In this document: in pieces, positions 52,245-61,610 of the stretch
Layout: each line of letters begins with the position of its first letter
Numbering within the stretch: position 1 is the first letter of the stretch
Assembly (NCBI RefSeq): GCF_900200035.1
Contig: NZ_FZTC01000002.1
Location: forward strand, 1-64,000
Length of the DNA: 64,000 bases
Direction of reading: 5' to 3'
Source of the DNA: Klebsiella grimontii
GTDB lineage: Bacteria; Pseudomonadota; Gammaproteobacteria; Enterobacterales; Enterobacteriaceae
Position numbers and translations under genes: made by a program
The notes under the pieces: generated by a model
What the model saw: the letters and a program-made list of their open reading frames with translations, nothing else
What the model was told of the DNA's origin: nothing
Databases searched by the model: none

Positions 52245-53391
52245 TGATTAGACTTGGCCGCTTAGTTACGCGAGACTCACGCTCCTGATAAAGCTTGTCA
52301 CGAAGTATATACAGCTCCGTTTTTTCACCAGGTTGTAGGAATGCTTTATCAAAAATTGCAGTGGCAATTACTCCAGGAGTAATACATTTTTGGTCATCAA
52401 TAACCGATGGATAAGTCAAGTTATTTTGAACAAGAATTACATCAACAAGTTCACGAGCTCCGACCAACCGTTGGCCCAGTTTTGCATAAAAGTTAAAACT
52501 GCAAGGCGTCCGTTCCTTAGTAGGTATTACAGAAAGTTTATCAAGCTGAAGCGCGAAGCCGGTAGGAACTTCACCGTTAGCGACGGGATAAAGAATATCA
52601 ATGATACGTTGCTTACGGTCATCCTGTGCGATCGATTTTTCATCAAGTTCACCGGACTGAGCTTGCTCCAGAAGTTCCTTGTTCGTGTTTTCAGCAATAT
52701 GGCGATCGCGTTCGATAGCCATATTCTGGGTTAACTGTGTTTGGACATGAATCATAGCGCCAGGAACATCAATTGGTATCAAGGTCAAATTATAAGTGGA
52801 TGCAGGCACCCCTTCTTCAGATAACATTATTCCAACCGGAGCGTCTTTCTCCGTCGTAATAAAAACACTTCCTCCATCAACATAGATGGTCGTATCTTCT
52901 GGTGGTGCAGTTGTTGAAACACTTACATTTTTGAATGTTGTCTGGATCCGGTTTTGCAAACCAAGAGACACAGGTAAGACAATGTTCCCGCCTGGCGGCA
53001 CAGTGACATTTTGCATTGGCTGATAGCGTTTTTTTGCTTCATTAACAGCTTTTTGTCCTGGACCTTCAGCTGGAGCATTATTCATCAATGTATCCGTCAT
53101 AGAACGAACTGCAGGAGATGAAGCACTAGCTGGGGAAAGCCCTGGAGCAGCTGGCAACGTTGTAGTCGGCCGGTTAGTATTTATTGGCGGTTGAATAGCA
53201 TTAGTACTCGTTACCGTACCGGGGACCTGTTTCACTGCATTGGTCACAATATTCATAGCTTCAGAGGAATCAGGCGGTTCATCAAAAGCTTGTGTATTCA
53301 CTGCCGAAGCAGGAATATTAAATGTTTCATCTGCATGAACAGCTGGAGCAAGCACGTTTAAAGTGATAAGTAATCCTATGAGTTTTCTTTT
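52237..53391 (-). CDS. trhK: TraK-family secretin-like protein
   Basis: A 384-aa protein from ATG 53391, placed there because the signal peptide RKLIGLLITLNVLAPAVHA starts cleanly; an upstream ATG at 53415 is in frame. The centre has an N0-like beta segment (PGGNIVLPVSLGLQNRIQT...STYNLTLIPIDVPGAMI), and the C-terminal region RTPCSFNFYAKLGQRLVGARELVD matches TraK. TraK (VirB9-like) interacts with TraV and TraB in the outer-membrane core. Confidence 0.88.
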   Translation of the reverse strand, partial: KRKLIGLLITLNVLAPAVHADETFNIPASAVNTQAFDEPPDSSEAMNIVTNAVKQVPGTVTSTNAIQPPINTNRPTTTLPAAPGLSPASASSPAVRSMTDTLMNNAPAEGPGQKAVNEAKKRYQPMQNVTVPPGGNIVLPVSLGLQNRIQTTFKNVSVSTTAPPEDTTIYVDGGSVFITTEKDAPVGIMLSEEGVPASTYNLTLIPIDVPGAMIHVQTQLTQNMAIERDRHIAENTNKELLEQAQSGELDEKSIAQDDRKQRIIDILYPVANGEVPTGFALQLDKLSVIPTKERTPCSFNFYAKLGQRLVGARELVDVILVQNNLTYPSVIDDQKCITPGVIATAIFDKAFLQPGEKTELYILRDKLYQERESRVTKRPSLIND

Positions 53392-53395
53392 CATA

Positions 53396-54259
53396 TTATT
53401 GGGCTTCTGCTTCATCTTGTGGCTGGATCATGTCGGTATTTTCGGTGAACTCTGTTTCCAATACCTTCCCATTAACGGTTACTTTCTTGATATTAGGTGT
53501 GCCGGAGTATTGGTTCAGGTACAGGATTCTTGGGCGACCACTTTTAACACTTAATACCATCTCATACGTCCAACGCTCAGATTGTTCCTTATCTGATACG
53601 TTGAGAAATTTGGTTTTACGGGTGCCCCAAACATACAGCACATTGTCACCAGGCAAAAAGTTGACATCTTCCGGAATAAAAGTTTGGTCAACTTTTCTTG
53701 CAAGCATCAAATCAGATGCTTTCTTAAGCTCAGCTTCTAAATCTGATTGTTTTGCAGCCGGAAACATTTTTAAAATATAGTTCGTTACGAATGTGACATT
53801 TTTTGGGTTAATGTTTCCAAGAGTGGTGGCGATAAACAGACCCCATTGTGTTTTATAGGACTCGCTAGCCTTGGCACCTGCTACAGAAACTTCTTCGGTC
53901 ATATCTGGGGGTATGGCAATCACTTCCGTCGTAGAAAAAAACACCACTTTAACAACAAGAAGTCCAGCAATAACAGTCAACAAACGGTTGTTTAATATTA
54001 GTTTCTTGTCCCGTTGAATTAACTGGGAATATGTCAGTTCTGCACCTGTTTTTTTACCTTTCTTAGGTAAATTCAGTTCCTCAGAAACATTGAGTATGCT
54101 TTTCCTGCGTTGTATTTTATCAGTACTATAGCTTTCGTTCTTTTGACGTCTTCCATCATCTTTCTCTTCATCTACTACATTGTCAGCAACCAGCTTCTTA
54201 GGTTTAAACGAGAAGAAGCTCGTGACGTAATCTAAAAGTGACTTTTTCTTTTCGTTCAT
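53396..54259 (-). CDS. trhE: TraE-family (VirB8-like) protein
   Basis: A 287-aa protein, longer than F TraE (188 aa), with a charged N-terminal extension of ~85 residues, then a membrane segment (RLLTVIAGLLVVKVVFF, about 93-112) and the periplasmic VirB8-type domain ending NIKKVTVNGKVLETEF. Motif AAAAGTGACTTTT (54234) lies in codons 5-9 (KSLL). It ends 4 bp from trhK. Confidence 0.88.
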   Translation of the reverse strand: MNEKKKSLLDYVTSFFSFKPKKLVADNVVDEEKDDGRRQKNESYSTDKIQRRKSILNVSEELNLPKKGKKTGAELTYSQLIQRDKKLILNNRLLTVIAGLLVVKVVFFSTTEVIAIPPDMTEEVSVAGAKASESYKTQWGLFIATTLGNINPKNVTFVTNYILKMFPAAKQSDLEAELKKASDLMLARKVDQTFIPEDVNFLPGDNVLYVWGTRKTKFLNVSDKEQSERWTYEMVLSVKSGRPRILYLNQYSGTPNIKKVTVNGKVLETEFTENTDMIQPQDEAEAQ

Positions 54260-54275
54260 TACTTCTCCGGGAACT

Positions 54276-54596
54276 TTAGCTGTAAAATCTTCTCATAAAG
54301 GGGTCAGAAAAATAGCGACTTTGGAAAACGGATTTACCCGGTAGAAAGCCATTCCACCACAACTTATGTTTTAATCTCCCCCTGATCGCACTCTCCTTAG
54401 CTTTGCCGTATGCAATCCAATATCCGATTGCTGCAAATGTTGCTATGGACATGCATTCAAAAATATTACCAAATGAAAGCAACCCCATGACGACCCCTAT
54501 TTGCTTCGCATCAAAGAAGAGAATTAACAAAGGGAGATTAATTCTAAATGGAAACCGGTATGTGTAATTATCCATTGTGTCAGTACCATTGCTCAT
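54276..54596 (-). CDS. trhL: TraL-family (VirB3-like) protein
   Basis: A 106-aa protein with the TraL pattern: N-terminal NYTYRFPFRINLPLLILFFDAKQIGVV, one or two membrane segments (about 21-60), and a C-terminal YSxF-like end (SDPFMRRFYS). TraL tethers the pilus assembly machine at the inner membrane. Second gene after trhA; the ATG at 54596 or an inner Met at codon 8 may start it. Confidence 0.85.
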   Translation of the reverse strand: MSNGTDTMDNYTYRFPFRINLPLLILFFDAKQIGVVMGLLSFGNIFECMSIATFAAIGYWIAYGKAKESAIRGRLKHKLWWNGFLPGKSVFQSRYFSDPFMRRFYS

Positions 54597-54617
54597 AATG
54601 ACCCCTATTGTATAGGT

Positions 54618-54641
54618 AAAAAAAAGGGGACTTTCGTCCCC
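54618..54641 (-). terminator. Strong intrinsic terminator between trhA and trhL
   Basis: Minus strand GGGGAC-GAAA-GTCCCC hairpin (54626-54641) with a stable GNRA-type loop, followed by eight T (54618-54625). It lies 37 bp after the pilin stop and 22 bp before trhL, so most transcripts should stop after trhA; read-through would feed the rest of the operon. Confidence 0.85.
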
Positions 54642-54677
54642 TCAGTATTGTTTTGCCCGTTTAGCAAAATTTATTTT

Positions 54678-55046
54678 TTACAGTGCTACACCTGCATCAA
54701 GGAAACCAGTGATGATCTTTTCGCCGTTAGCCAAAATCATCATCATCAGGAAGGAAACGAGAGCAAGGCCCGGGTTCGGACGACCGATAGAGAAATAGAA
54801 AGCAGAGATCAGCATACATGCTGCCAACGCTTTACCAGGCGCTCCGCTCAGTGCTTCAGACAACTGGGTCCAAATTTCACCCAGAGCACCGTCATCACCG
54901 CCAGCCAGCGCGATTGATGAGAACAGAGCTGCACACATCAGTGCGATAAATACCTGGAACATTTTATTGCTAAGCAGATTACGCATACCTTCGGACAGTG
55001 TGAAAGAAACTGCTTTCGGGGCCATAGCCATGGATTTGTTGATCAT
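54678..55046 (-). CDS. trhA: H-pilus pilin (TraA-like)
   Basis: A 122-aa prepilin. The leader has a long basic-hydrophobic signal ending ALA (residues 46-48); cleavage would give a mature protein of about 74 residues starting GGDDGALGEIW, with two hydrophobic helices (KALAACMLISAFYFSIG; LALVSFLMMMILANGEKIITGFL) joined by a short RPNPG loop. This is the H-type relative of F pilin. From memory, TrhA of IncHI pili has been reported as head-to-tail cyclised, consistent with the S26 (TraF-type) peptidase TrhP. First gene of the leftward transfer operon. Confidence 0.92.
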   Translation of the reverse strand: MINKSMAMAPKAVSFTLSEGMRNLLSNKMFQVFIALMCAALFSSIALAGGDDGALGEIWTQLSEALSGAPGKALAACMLISAFYFSIGRPNPGLALVSFLMMMILANGEKIITGFLDAGVAL

Positions 55047-56016
55047 GTTTAACTCCTGAAGACTGAAATTGTTTATGTGATCTGGTGACTAACCAGCCAT
55101 TTCAGAATACCTAGGAGATAATTTTAAATTTCAATATATGGATGATATTTTTTATAAAAAAAACAAAAAATGAGATCCATTTAAAAGTTACTTTTATAGA
55201 AGTAGGAGCATCTCCTATAGTGTTATAAATTCAGAACTAGAGCGCAGTACATAGTCTAAAATGTCGTAACCTCATGAAAGATATGTTAATAATTTGGATT
55301 TGTTGATAATTCTGTTCTATCTCCCCTGTTTCTTTGTCAACATTTTCAGCTGATAAAAGTCACTTTTACCCATATTATGACTCACCAAAACCACACCAGA
55401 TGTCCTTTAGATTCATTCTCAAGCTTCAACTTTACCGTATGCAAAAGTCACTTTTATCAAATTCATCACTATTCATTCTTCTATGCCATAAAAGAATACT
55501 GCCAGGTTAAGATCCTTACCTTGGAAAAGTAACTTTTGGACACACTTGTCCATAATCTCAACATAGTCGTTAGGAGTGTGGTTAGTTGAGAGCAGTAAAC
55601 ATAAAGCAAGAGATTGGAACTTCTGTTGTTATGAAATCTAGCTATCATTGACGAAAGTAACTTTTGACGGTTGGTTTCGAGTTGAGAAGGTCACCTTAGC
55701 GGCCAAACCTATAGAGGCTACTAAACTACAAAATTTGGTGGTTTACCATAATTATGGGGGTGTTTGGGCTGCAGATGCTTCAAAATGTTACGAAAAATGA
55801 AGTAATATTGAAGAAAGTGTGATATATATAAATCATTGAAATTGATCGTTTAAATCTATTTTTATAGTTTTTTAACCTAAATGTACACGGTTGCAGCATG
55901 TAATCTGGAATATAATCTGCCATCTTTGGTGAAATTTACAACATTACCCTCTTCCATAAATGCGTTTCAAATTGTAAATTTAGGATCATTCTGATGCAGG
56001 ACGTGAATGGAAAATC
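55047..56016. other. Non-coding region upstream of trhA with palindrome cluster
   Basis: 970 bp with no convincing gene. It should hold the trhA promoter and that of the rightward 104-aa gene. Five palindrome copies lie at 55183, 55355 (C-centred), 55443 (C-centred), 55525 and 55653 (one mismatch), the densest set in the window. The remainder is AT-rich; no large inverted repeat was seen. Confidence 0.65.
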
Positions 56017-56331
56017 ATGAAAACGAGGTTACTTGAAGTTGCGGGTTTAAATCTAAAAATATCGCTTTATAACAATGTGTTAGTTCTGAGTTGCAATATT
56101 GACGGACATTGTAACTATGAAACCCGCCGCATTATTAGCAACTCTATTCTCTCTGAATCAGAGATTTTTGAAAAGATGGACTCGGAATGGGTCTTTAAAA
56201 TTTTTTCCAAAAATATAAAACATATCATCAATGTATTAAATTCCAACGTCAGCATCATACCTTTGGTAAATCATCAGGTATCTTCTAGGAACGAAATGAC
56301 AGATACAATGTCATGTCTAAAGCTCAATTGA
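56017..56331 (+). CDS. Small hypothetical protein
   Basis: A 104-aa protein; GGAAAATC before ATG gives a reasonable ribosome-binding site. No recognised motif; the middle (EIFEKMDSEWVFKIFSKNIKHIINVL) is helical. First gene of the rightward 56.0-60.2 kb region and directly beside the trhA upstream region; a regulatory role is possible but unsupported. Confidence 0.5.
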   Translation: MKTRLLEVAGLNLKISLYNNVLVLSCNIDGHCNYETRRIISNSILSESEIFEKMDSEWVFKIFSKNIKHIINVLNSNVSIIPLVNHQVSSRNEMTDTMSCLKLN

Positions 56332-56474
56332 CTTACGATAGTTTTAACCTCTAAAGGGATGTTCGGCTTTAAGCGCCATAGTCCCTTTCATCGATCAACT
56401 AATGAAAAAAAAATACCCCCTTACCTGATAAATTTTTCCTGATAGGATTGGAACATATTTCAGGTGAGGTAATT

Positions 56475-57182
56475 ATGTGGGTAACGACAGATAACATTTT
56501 CATCGTAGATAATCAGCCTAACTCTGATGGTCACATGTATATACATCGCCCATGTCCCAACTGTTTAGGGTCTGGTATCAATTGTCAGGTCTGCTCTGGA
56601 ATCGGGTCATTACCACCGGCTCTTGAAAAAGTTTATCCCGTTTATGAATGGGCTGCACTACACGGGCTGAAGCTACCTTTCAATCAATCAGTAGAGCAGA
56701 CTTGCTTGAAAAAACATCTGGTTGAACGGTTGGCATTCGTGGAGCAAGATAAAGGTGACTTTTATTCATCTATCTATGCATCACTTAACAAAAGTAACTT
56801 TCCTACAAGACTCCAATATCGTTATATTTTGCCTGCTGCCGACAAAACAAAACCATCTGGCGGTCGGTTAGTTATGCCTTTTAATGCAAAACTTGGGGTA
56901 ACTATTTCTGTGACTCTTTTCGTGAAGCATATTGACGTTTTTACGAGGAAATTCTCAACAGAGAAATTTTCATCACTCCTTATGGAAACCCCTGAACACC
57001 GGCATTTTATTCTATATGACACCTACCCTTCGCAGTATAAAATAGGTGATGTCATCGATGCCAAGATCTATACAACCAAAAGGCTTTGGATCAATAACAT
57101 GAGTATTTTACAAGTAAAATTACTCTCTATTTCTGATGTTAAAAGCTCCTCATCTGTAAATCAGTCAGATAATGCTTATTAA
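56475..57182 (+). CDS. DnaJ-type zinc-finger protein
   Basis: About 235 aa from ATG 56475, with an AGGTGAGG Shine-Dalgarno; in-frame starts upstream exist. Residues 27-45 hold two CxxCxGxG-type knuckles, CPNCLGSG and CQVCSGIG, the DnaJ cysteine-rich signature, but there is no J domain. The rest is a folded unknown domain (about 60-235). A near-palindrome at 56790 lies in it. Its stop overlaps the next gene by 11 bp. Such isolated knuckles bind zinc and may mediate protein or nucleic-acid contacts. Confidence 0.6.
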   Translation: MWVTTDNIFIVDNQPNSDGHMYIHRPCPNCLGSGINCQVCSGIGSLPPALEKVYPVYEWAALHGLKLPFNQSVEQTCLKKHLVERLAFVEQDKGDFYSSIYASLNKSNFPTRLQYRYILPAADKTKPSGGRLVMPFNAKLGVTISVTLFVKHIDVFTRKFSTEKFSSLLMETPEHRHFILYDTYPSQYKIGDVIDAKIYTTKRLWINNMSILQVKLLSISDVKSSSSVNQSDNAY

Positions 57183-57972
57183 GTATTTAAGGGCTAATTT
57201 GGATATGAATAGTCATAAAAATCTTCAAGAAATCGAGGTGTTGCAGGTATTTTTCAAGAAATACCATAAGGCTTCCCTAAGTTTGGATCATTCAAAGATA
57301 GAGATAGCGTCCTGCGACATCAGCGCACTTTTGGTTAACGGTAAGAAATGCTCTCGCCCTGATTCGATAAAATTATCAGGCCCTATCATGCATACACGAT
57401 TTCAACCTCTGTGGTTAGCTATCTTGCTTGACTTGAACGTAAGGAAAAATGTTGAGTTAGATGTGTTTGACTTTAATTTTGTAGTTGTGGAACTGATTGA
57501 AAAGTCAGAACGTGTTTGCCAGGCCATTGGATTACGAGCAATCAAATATTCACTTTCCGATGTCTCATATTTTCTATTGCTCTTGATTGAGTTCAGGTTA
57601 GAAATTGTTCTCAACAATTGTGTTCGGACCATAGCTATGTTTACAGAGGTAAGACATGAGTTTGAAACAAGCACAATCAGCAAAGGGTATATAGCAATCA
57701 ACCCTCGCGCTGCCTCGCAACTACATGTACTAAGCAACAGAACAGCCATTGTCTTATCAACCTTGTTTTTCTCAAAACGGACTAGTCTTTACACCCTGTT
57801 GCAAAAGTTACTTTTGAAAAAAGAAGGTTTGATTCTCGCTGATATTGCACCGGCAACATTATCAGATTTGAAACTACTGAATCACCATGGCGTTATATCT
57901 TACACAAGAACCAGAAAAAGCATTGAAATTCATGGTGTTAGTGTTTTCATTGAGGGGTTAAACCTTATGTGA
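57172..57972 (+). CDS. Hypothetical protein, possibly winged-helix at C-terminus
   Basis: A 266-aa protein; a later Met at 57205 is an alternative start. It has a long helical middle (FVVVELIEKSERVCQAIGL) and a C-terminal segment with the look of a winged helix (LYTLLQKLLLKKEGLILADIA, TLSDLKLLNHHGVISYTRTRK). An exact palindrome (57803) encodes QKLLL inside that segment. It lies between the zinc-finger gene and the ParB/KorB-like gene. Family unknown. Confidence 0.5.
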   Translation: MLIKYLRANLDMNSHKNLQEIEVLQVFFKKYHKASLSLDHSKIEIASCDISALLVNGKKCSRPDSIKLSGPIMHTRFQPLWLAILLDLNVRKNVELDVFDFNFVVVELIEKSERVCQAIGLRAIKYSLSDVSYFLLLLIEFRLEIVLNNCVRTIAMFTEVRHEFETSTISKGYIAINPRAASQLHVLSNRTAIVLSTLFFSKRTSLYTLLQKLLLKKEGLILADIAPATLSDLKLLNHHGVISYTRTRKSIEIHGVSVFIEGLNLM

Positions 57973-58099
57973 TTCCTAGAAAAGTTACTTTTAAAAAAAA
58001 TAGTTCTGCATTGCTGATCCTTACAGCAAGCCAAAAATAATTCATACCATATTAATGTAAAGTAATGCTTCTGTAGTTGAACTGGTCATAGGTAGAAGA

Positions 58100-59290
58100 A
58101 TGAATAACAACCAACAATCTGCATCCTTTTTTATCACAACAGAACGCCACGGCCGTCAGGTCAGAAATTTACGGGAATTTAGTGATGCCAACCCGGATAT
58201 CTGCCATAAGGCTGTGAATGGACAGCCTTACATGATTGATCCGAGGGCATTGGAGCTCGTACCTAACTGGAACTGCAGGGAGATGGGATTGGGGGAAGAA
58301 TATTACAAGCTTCCAAAACCTGCGGCGCACATTCAGAACCTTAAAAACGCATTCATCAACGGTGCAGATATCGACCCTATCACTGTCGTCATTGTTGACG
58401 GTCGGCCTCGTGTACGTCAGGGAAACTGCCGTACCCGTGCAGCTTTACTTGCTCTCAAGGAAACAGGTCTTCCTATACTTATTCGGTTACGTGAATTCCT
58501 AGGTGATGATATTGAGCAGGAATGGCACTCTTTGGATGGTGCAAAAGCCCTTCTTTTATGCCCCGTAGGTCGCGGAATTGCCTATAGTCGTTTGGTTAAT
58601 GAAGCAGGAATGTCCGTGGAGCAAGTTTCCAAACGTGAAAACATTTCAGATATGGCCGTACGTCAACTCATTTCATTGGCAACAATCAATGATGAGCTCA
58701 AAGTACTAATTAGCCAGGATGTGATTTCGTATACTTTGTGTCTGGAATTGATCCGTGATCTTGGCGAAAACGAAGCCCTTGAAAAAATACGTTCAGACCT
58801 TAATGACAAGATTAAGGTTCTCTCACCTGATTTATCAGGAGTTGGTTCACTTCCACTTAATGTAACTGACATCATTAAAGCAACCACGGGTACACGTAAA
58901 GCAGTCCGGATTACAAAATCTTCGATTGGCATTCAGCCGATCCCACGAAAACTATCTCAAAACCTGGCGGCCAGTATCAAAGAGGTTTCAAACAGATTAC
59001 GAGCCTCCCTTCCTACGGAGATTGATCTTGAACAAATTGGTCAAAATGAAAAAATAAATATTGAGGTCGACAGGCATTTTGTTGAGCTTATTTTGCAGGC
59101 TTATGCCTCTATTCGTGATCATGAAACCAAGCTTGAGCGTAAAACCACTAAGGGTAAACTTTCACAGTCTACTCAATCTACAGCTGATGACACCAATATA
59201 ACACCGGCCGCCAATGCTCCTTTGAATGAACCACCTTCGAACAATCAGAATAACGAATTTTCGTTACTGAATTTGCATTCAGCTGTTTGA
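58100..59290 (+). CDS. ParB/KorB-like protein
   Basis: A 396-aa protein. Residues 47-130 resemble the ParB N-domain (LVPNWNCREMGLGEEYYKL, then INGADIDPITVVIVDGRPRVRQGNCRTRAAL), the last segment matching the GxRRxxA CTP-binding motif of ParB/KorB. A helix-turn-helix follows (MSVEQVSKRENISDMAVRQLISLATINDELKVLI, about 172-205). The tail (about 260-396) is linker-like with a possible dimerisation part. No ParA gene is adjacent in the window. KorB of RP4 binds dispersed 13-bp palindromes, which makes this protein a candidate for binding AAAAGT-N-ACTTTT; exact copies flank it at 57803 and 57980. Confidence 0.8.
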   Translation: MNNNQQSASFFITTERHGRQVRNLREFSDANPDICHKAVNGQPYMIDPRALELVPNWNCREMGLGEEYYKLPKPAAHIQNLKNAFINGADIDPITVVIVDGRPRVRQGNCRTRAALLALKETGLPILIRLREFLGDDIEQEWHSLDGAKALLLCPVGRGIAYSRLVNEAGMSVEQVSKRENISDMAVRQLISLATINDELKVLISQDVISYTLCLELIRDLGENEALEKIRSDLNDKIKVLSPDLSGVGSLPLNVTDIIKATTGTRKAVRITKSSIGIQPIPRKLSQNLAASIKEVSNRLRASLPTEIDLEQIGQNEKINIEVDRHFVELILQAYASIRDHETKLERKTTKGKLSQSTQSTADDTNITPAANAPLNEPPSNNQNNEFSLLNLHSAV

Positions 59291-59331
59291 AGTGAATTAC
59301 CCATATTAAGTTAATTTTTGAGGATTGAGCT

Positions 59332-59460
59332 ATGTCAGATTTAAAAGATAACGAGATGGAGGGGATACCTCCGTTTCCTGAAAATGGTGAACCTTTAGCA
59401 GTCACGGTTCTTCCGGTAATCATGAATAATTTTCCTATTGCTAATCCAGAAGAGAATTAA
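59332..59460 (+). CDS. Tiny hypothetical protein (42 aa)
   Basis: An open frame of 43 codons, too short for normal ORF calling. GAGGA lies ten bases before ATG 59332, and the acidic sequence (SDLKDNEMEGIPPFPENGEPL) is not a shadow of any other gene. It follows the ParB/KorB-like gene by 41 bp and may be translated from the same message. Confidence 0.45.
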   Translation: MSDLKDNEMEGIPPFPENGEPLAVTVLPVIMNNFPIANPEEN

Positions 59461-59715
59461 CGGCTGTTGCATTCCTATTCTCTTCTAAATTATGGGGGGT
59501 GCCACTCTCCCCCATAATTCTATAAATTTCAATCACTTAATCTCGTTATTTTTTATGGACTCTGAGTAAATATATATTTTCGTTATTTCTTAATGTTTAT
59601 GATAAATACATGAGAATTGCCTCCACCCTGCTCATACATCATTAAAAATAGGGCCTATACAGGACGTTTTTATTTGATTTAATGGTGTCATATACAACAA
59701 GGCGGAGGATTCTTA

Positions 59716-60174
59716 ATGAAACATTCAAATGAACAATGGTTTTCAGTTGATGGTCAGTTAATTGATAATAAACTTGTTTTTAATATTCATGAATTCAATG
59801 GCTCCGCTCGGTACGAAAAAAACTATTTATGTTCATATTGTCATGGTTCCGGCCGTCATCGTATCAGTTATGCAAACTCTTCAGGTACATGTACTTCCTG
59901 TAAAGGTACTGGTAAACAAGGCACCTTAATTAAAGAATGTTATACCCTGAAAGAGCTTTTCAAAAAGAATTATTCAGCAGCTCAAAAAGTTGTAACTTCA
60001 ACCACCTGGCGGCGGCAAAGGATGGATAATTTAACTCCACTGGAGCATAAAATCATATCAGCAACTGATAAAAATCCATTCCTTAAGAGTCTTACACTTA
60101 CCATTCAAAGCGGTCGTCAAATTTCTGCTAAACAAATTGCAGTCGCTGAGCGAATCCTTTCCGAAATCCACTAG
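59716..60174 (+). CDS. DnaJ-type zinc-finger protein
   Basis: A 152-aa protein with a GGCGGAGG Shine-Dalgarno. Residues 39-70 carry the two knuckles CSYCHGSG and CTSCKGTG. The C-terminal half is helical and basic (LKELFKKNYSAAQKV, TWRRQRMDNLTPLEHKI). It is the second DnaJ-type zinc-finger protein lacking a J domain in 4 kb, flanking the ParB/KorB-like gene. Function unknown. Confidence 0.65.
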   Translation: MKHSNEQWFSVDGQLIDNKLVFNIHEFNGSARYEKNYLCSYCHGSGRHRISYANSSGTCTSCKGTGKQGTLIKECYTLKELFKKNYSAAQKVVTSTTWRRQRMDNLTPLEHKIISATDKNPFLKSLTLTIQSGRQISAKQIAVAERILSEIH

Positions 60175-60187
60175 CCCTCAAATGCAC

Positions 60188-60223
60188 AATGTCACTGTCA
60201 AAAGATGGTGACATTTTTTTTTT
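60188..60223 (+). terminator. Intrinsic terminator after the 152-aa gene
   Basis: AATGTCAC...GTGACATT hairpin (60188-60215) with a 12-base loop and a following run of T. It closes the rightward 56-60 kb transcription unit before the IS3 insertion. Confidence 0.75.
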
Positions 60224-60390
60224 ACTCCTCTTATCGCGAAAACCCAAAAATTTTGCATGATATTATTCTCATATAGACCTATGAGTGTCTTTGAAAAGTT
60301 ACTTTCGTGGCCTCCCTCATAAAAAGGTTCATTATGAATTTACAACTATTTGAAGTGGCACACTGAATTTGGCCACCTGAATAGAGGTGA

Positions 60391-61601
<1,211 letters not shown>

Positions 61602-61610
61602 CCACTTCAA

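Larger units (their letters stand above)
951..60306. repeat. Dispersed 13-bp palindrome AAAAGT-N-ACTTTT
   Basis: Exact copies (central A or T) start at 951, 7825, 17791, 18109, 21320, 26097, 31610, 32953, 39729, 39953, 42657, 49579, 49914, 52220, 55183, 55525, 57803 and 57980. One-or-two-mismatch copies (mostly altered end base or G/C centre) start at 10929, 12255, 17009, 21593, 26113, 30138, 36399, 38640, 43037, 54234, 55355, 55443, 55653, 56790 and 60294. The 6-bp arms are what is conserved. Copies occur in coding and non-coding DNA and on both sides of operons. None was noticed in the IS elements or in the Ig-like gene beyond 61.6 kb. Confidence 0.9.

Noticed and set aside
1290..59990. Possible Ter sites (GTTGTAA cores near 1297, 27815, 28933 and 59988)
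   Set aside because: Checked against GNRNGTTGTAAYKA: each fails at the flanking positions, so none is claimed as a Tus-binding site.
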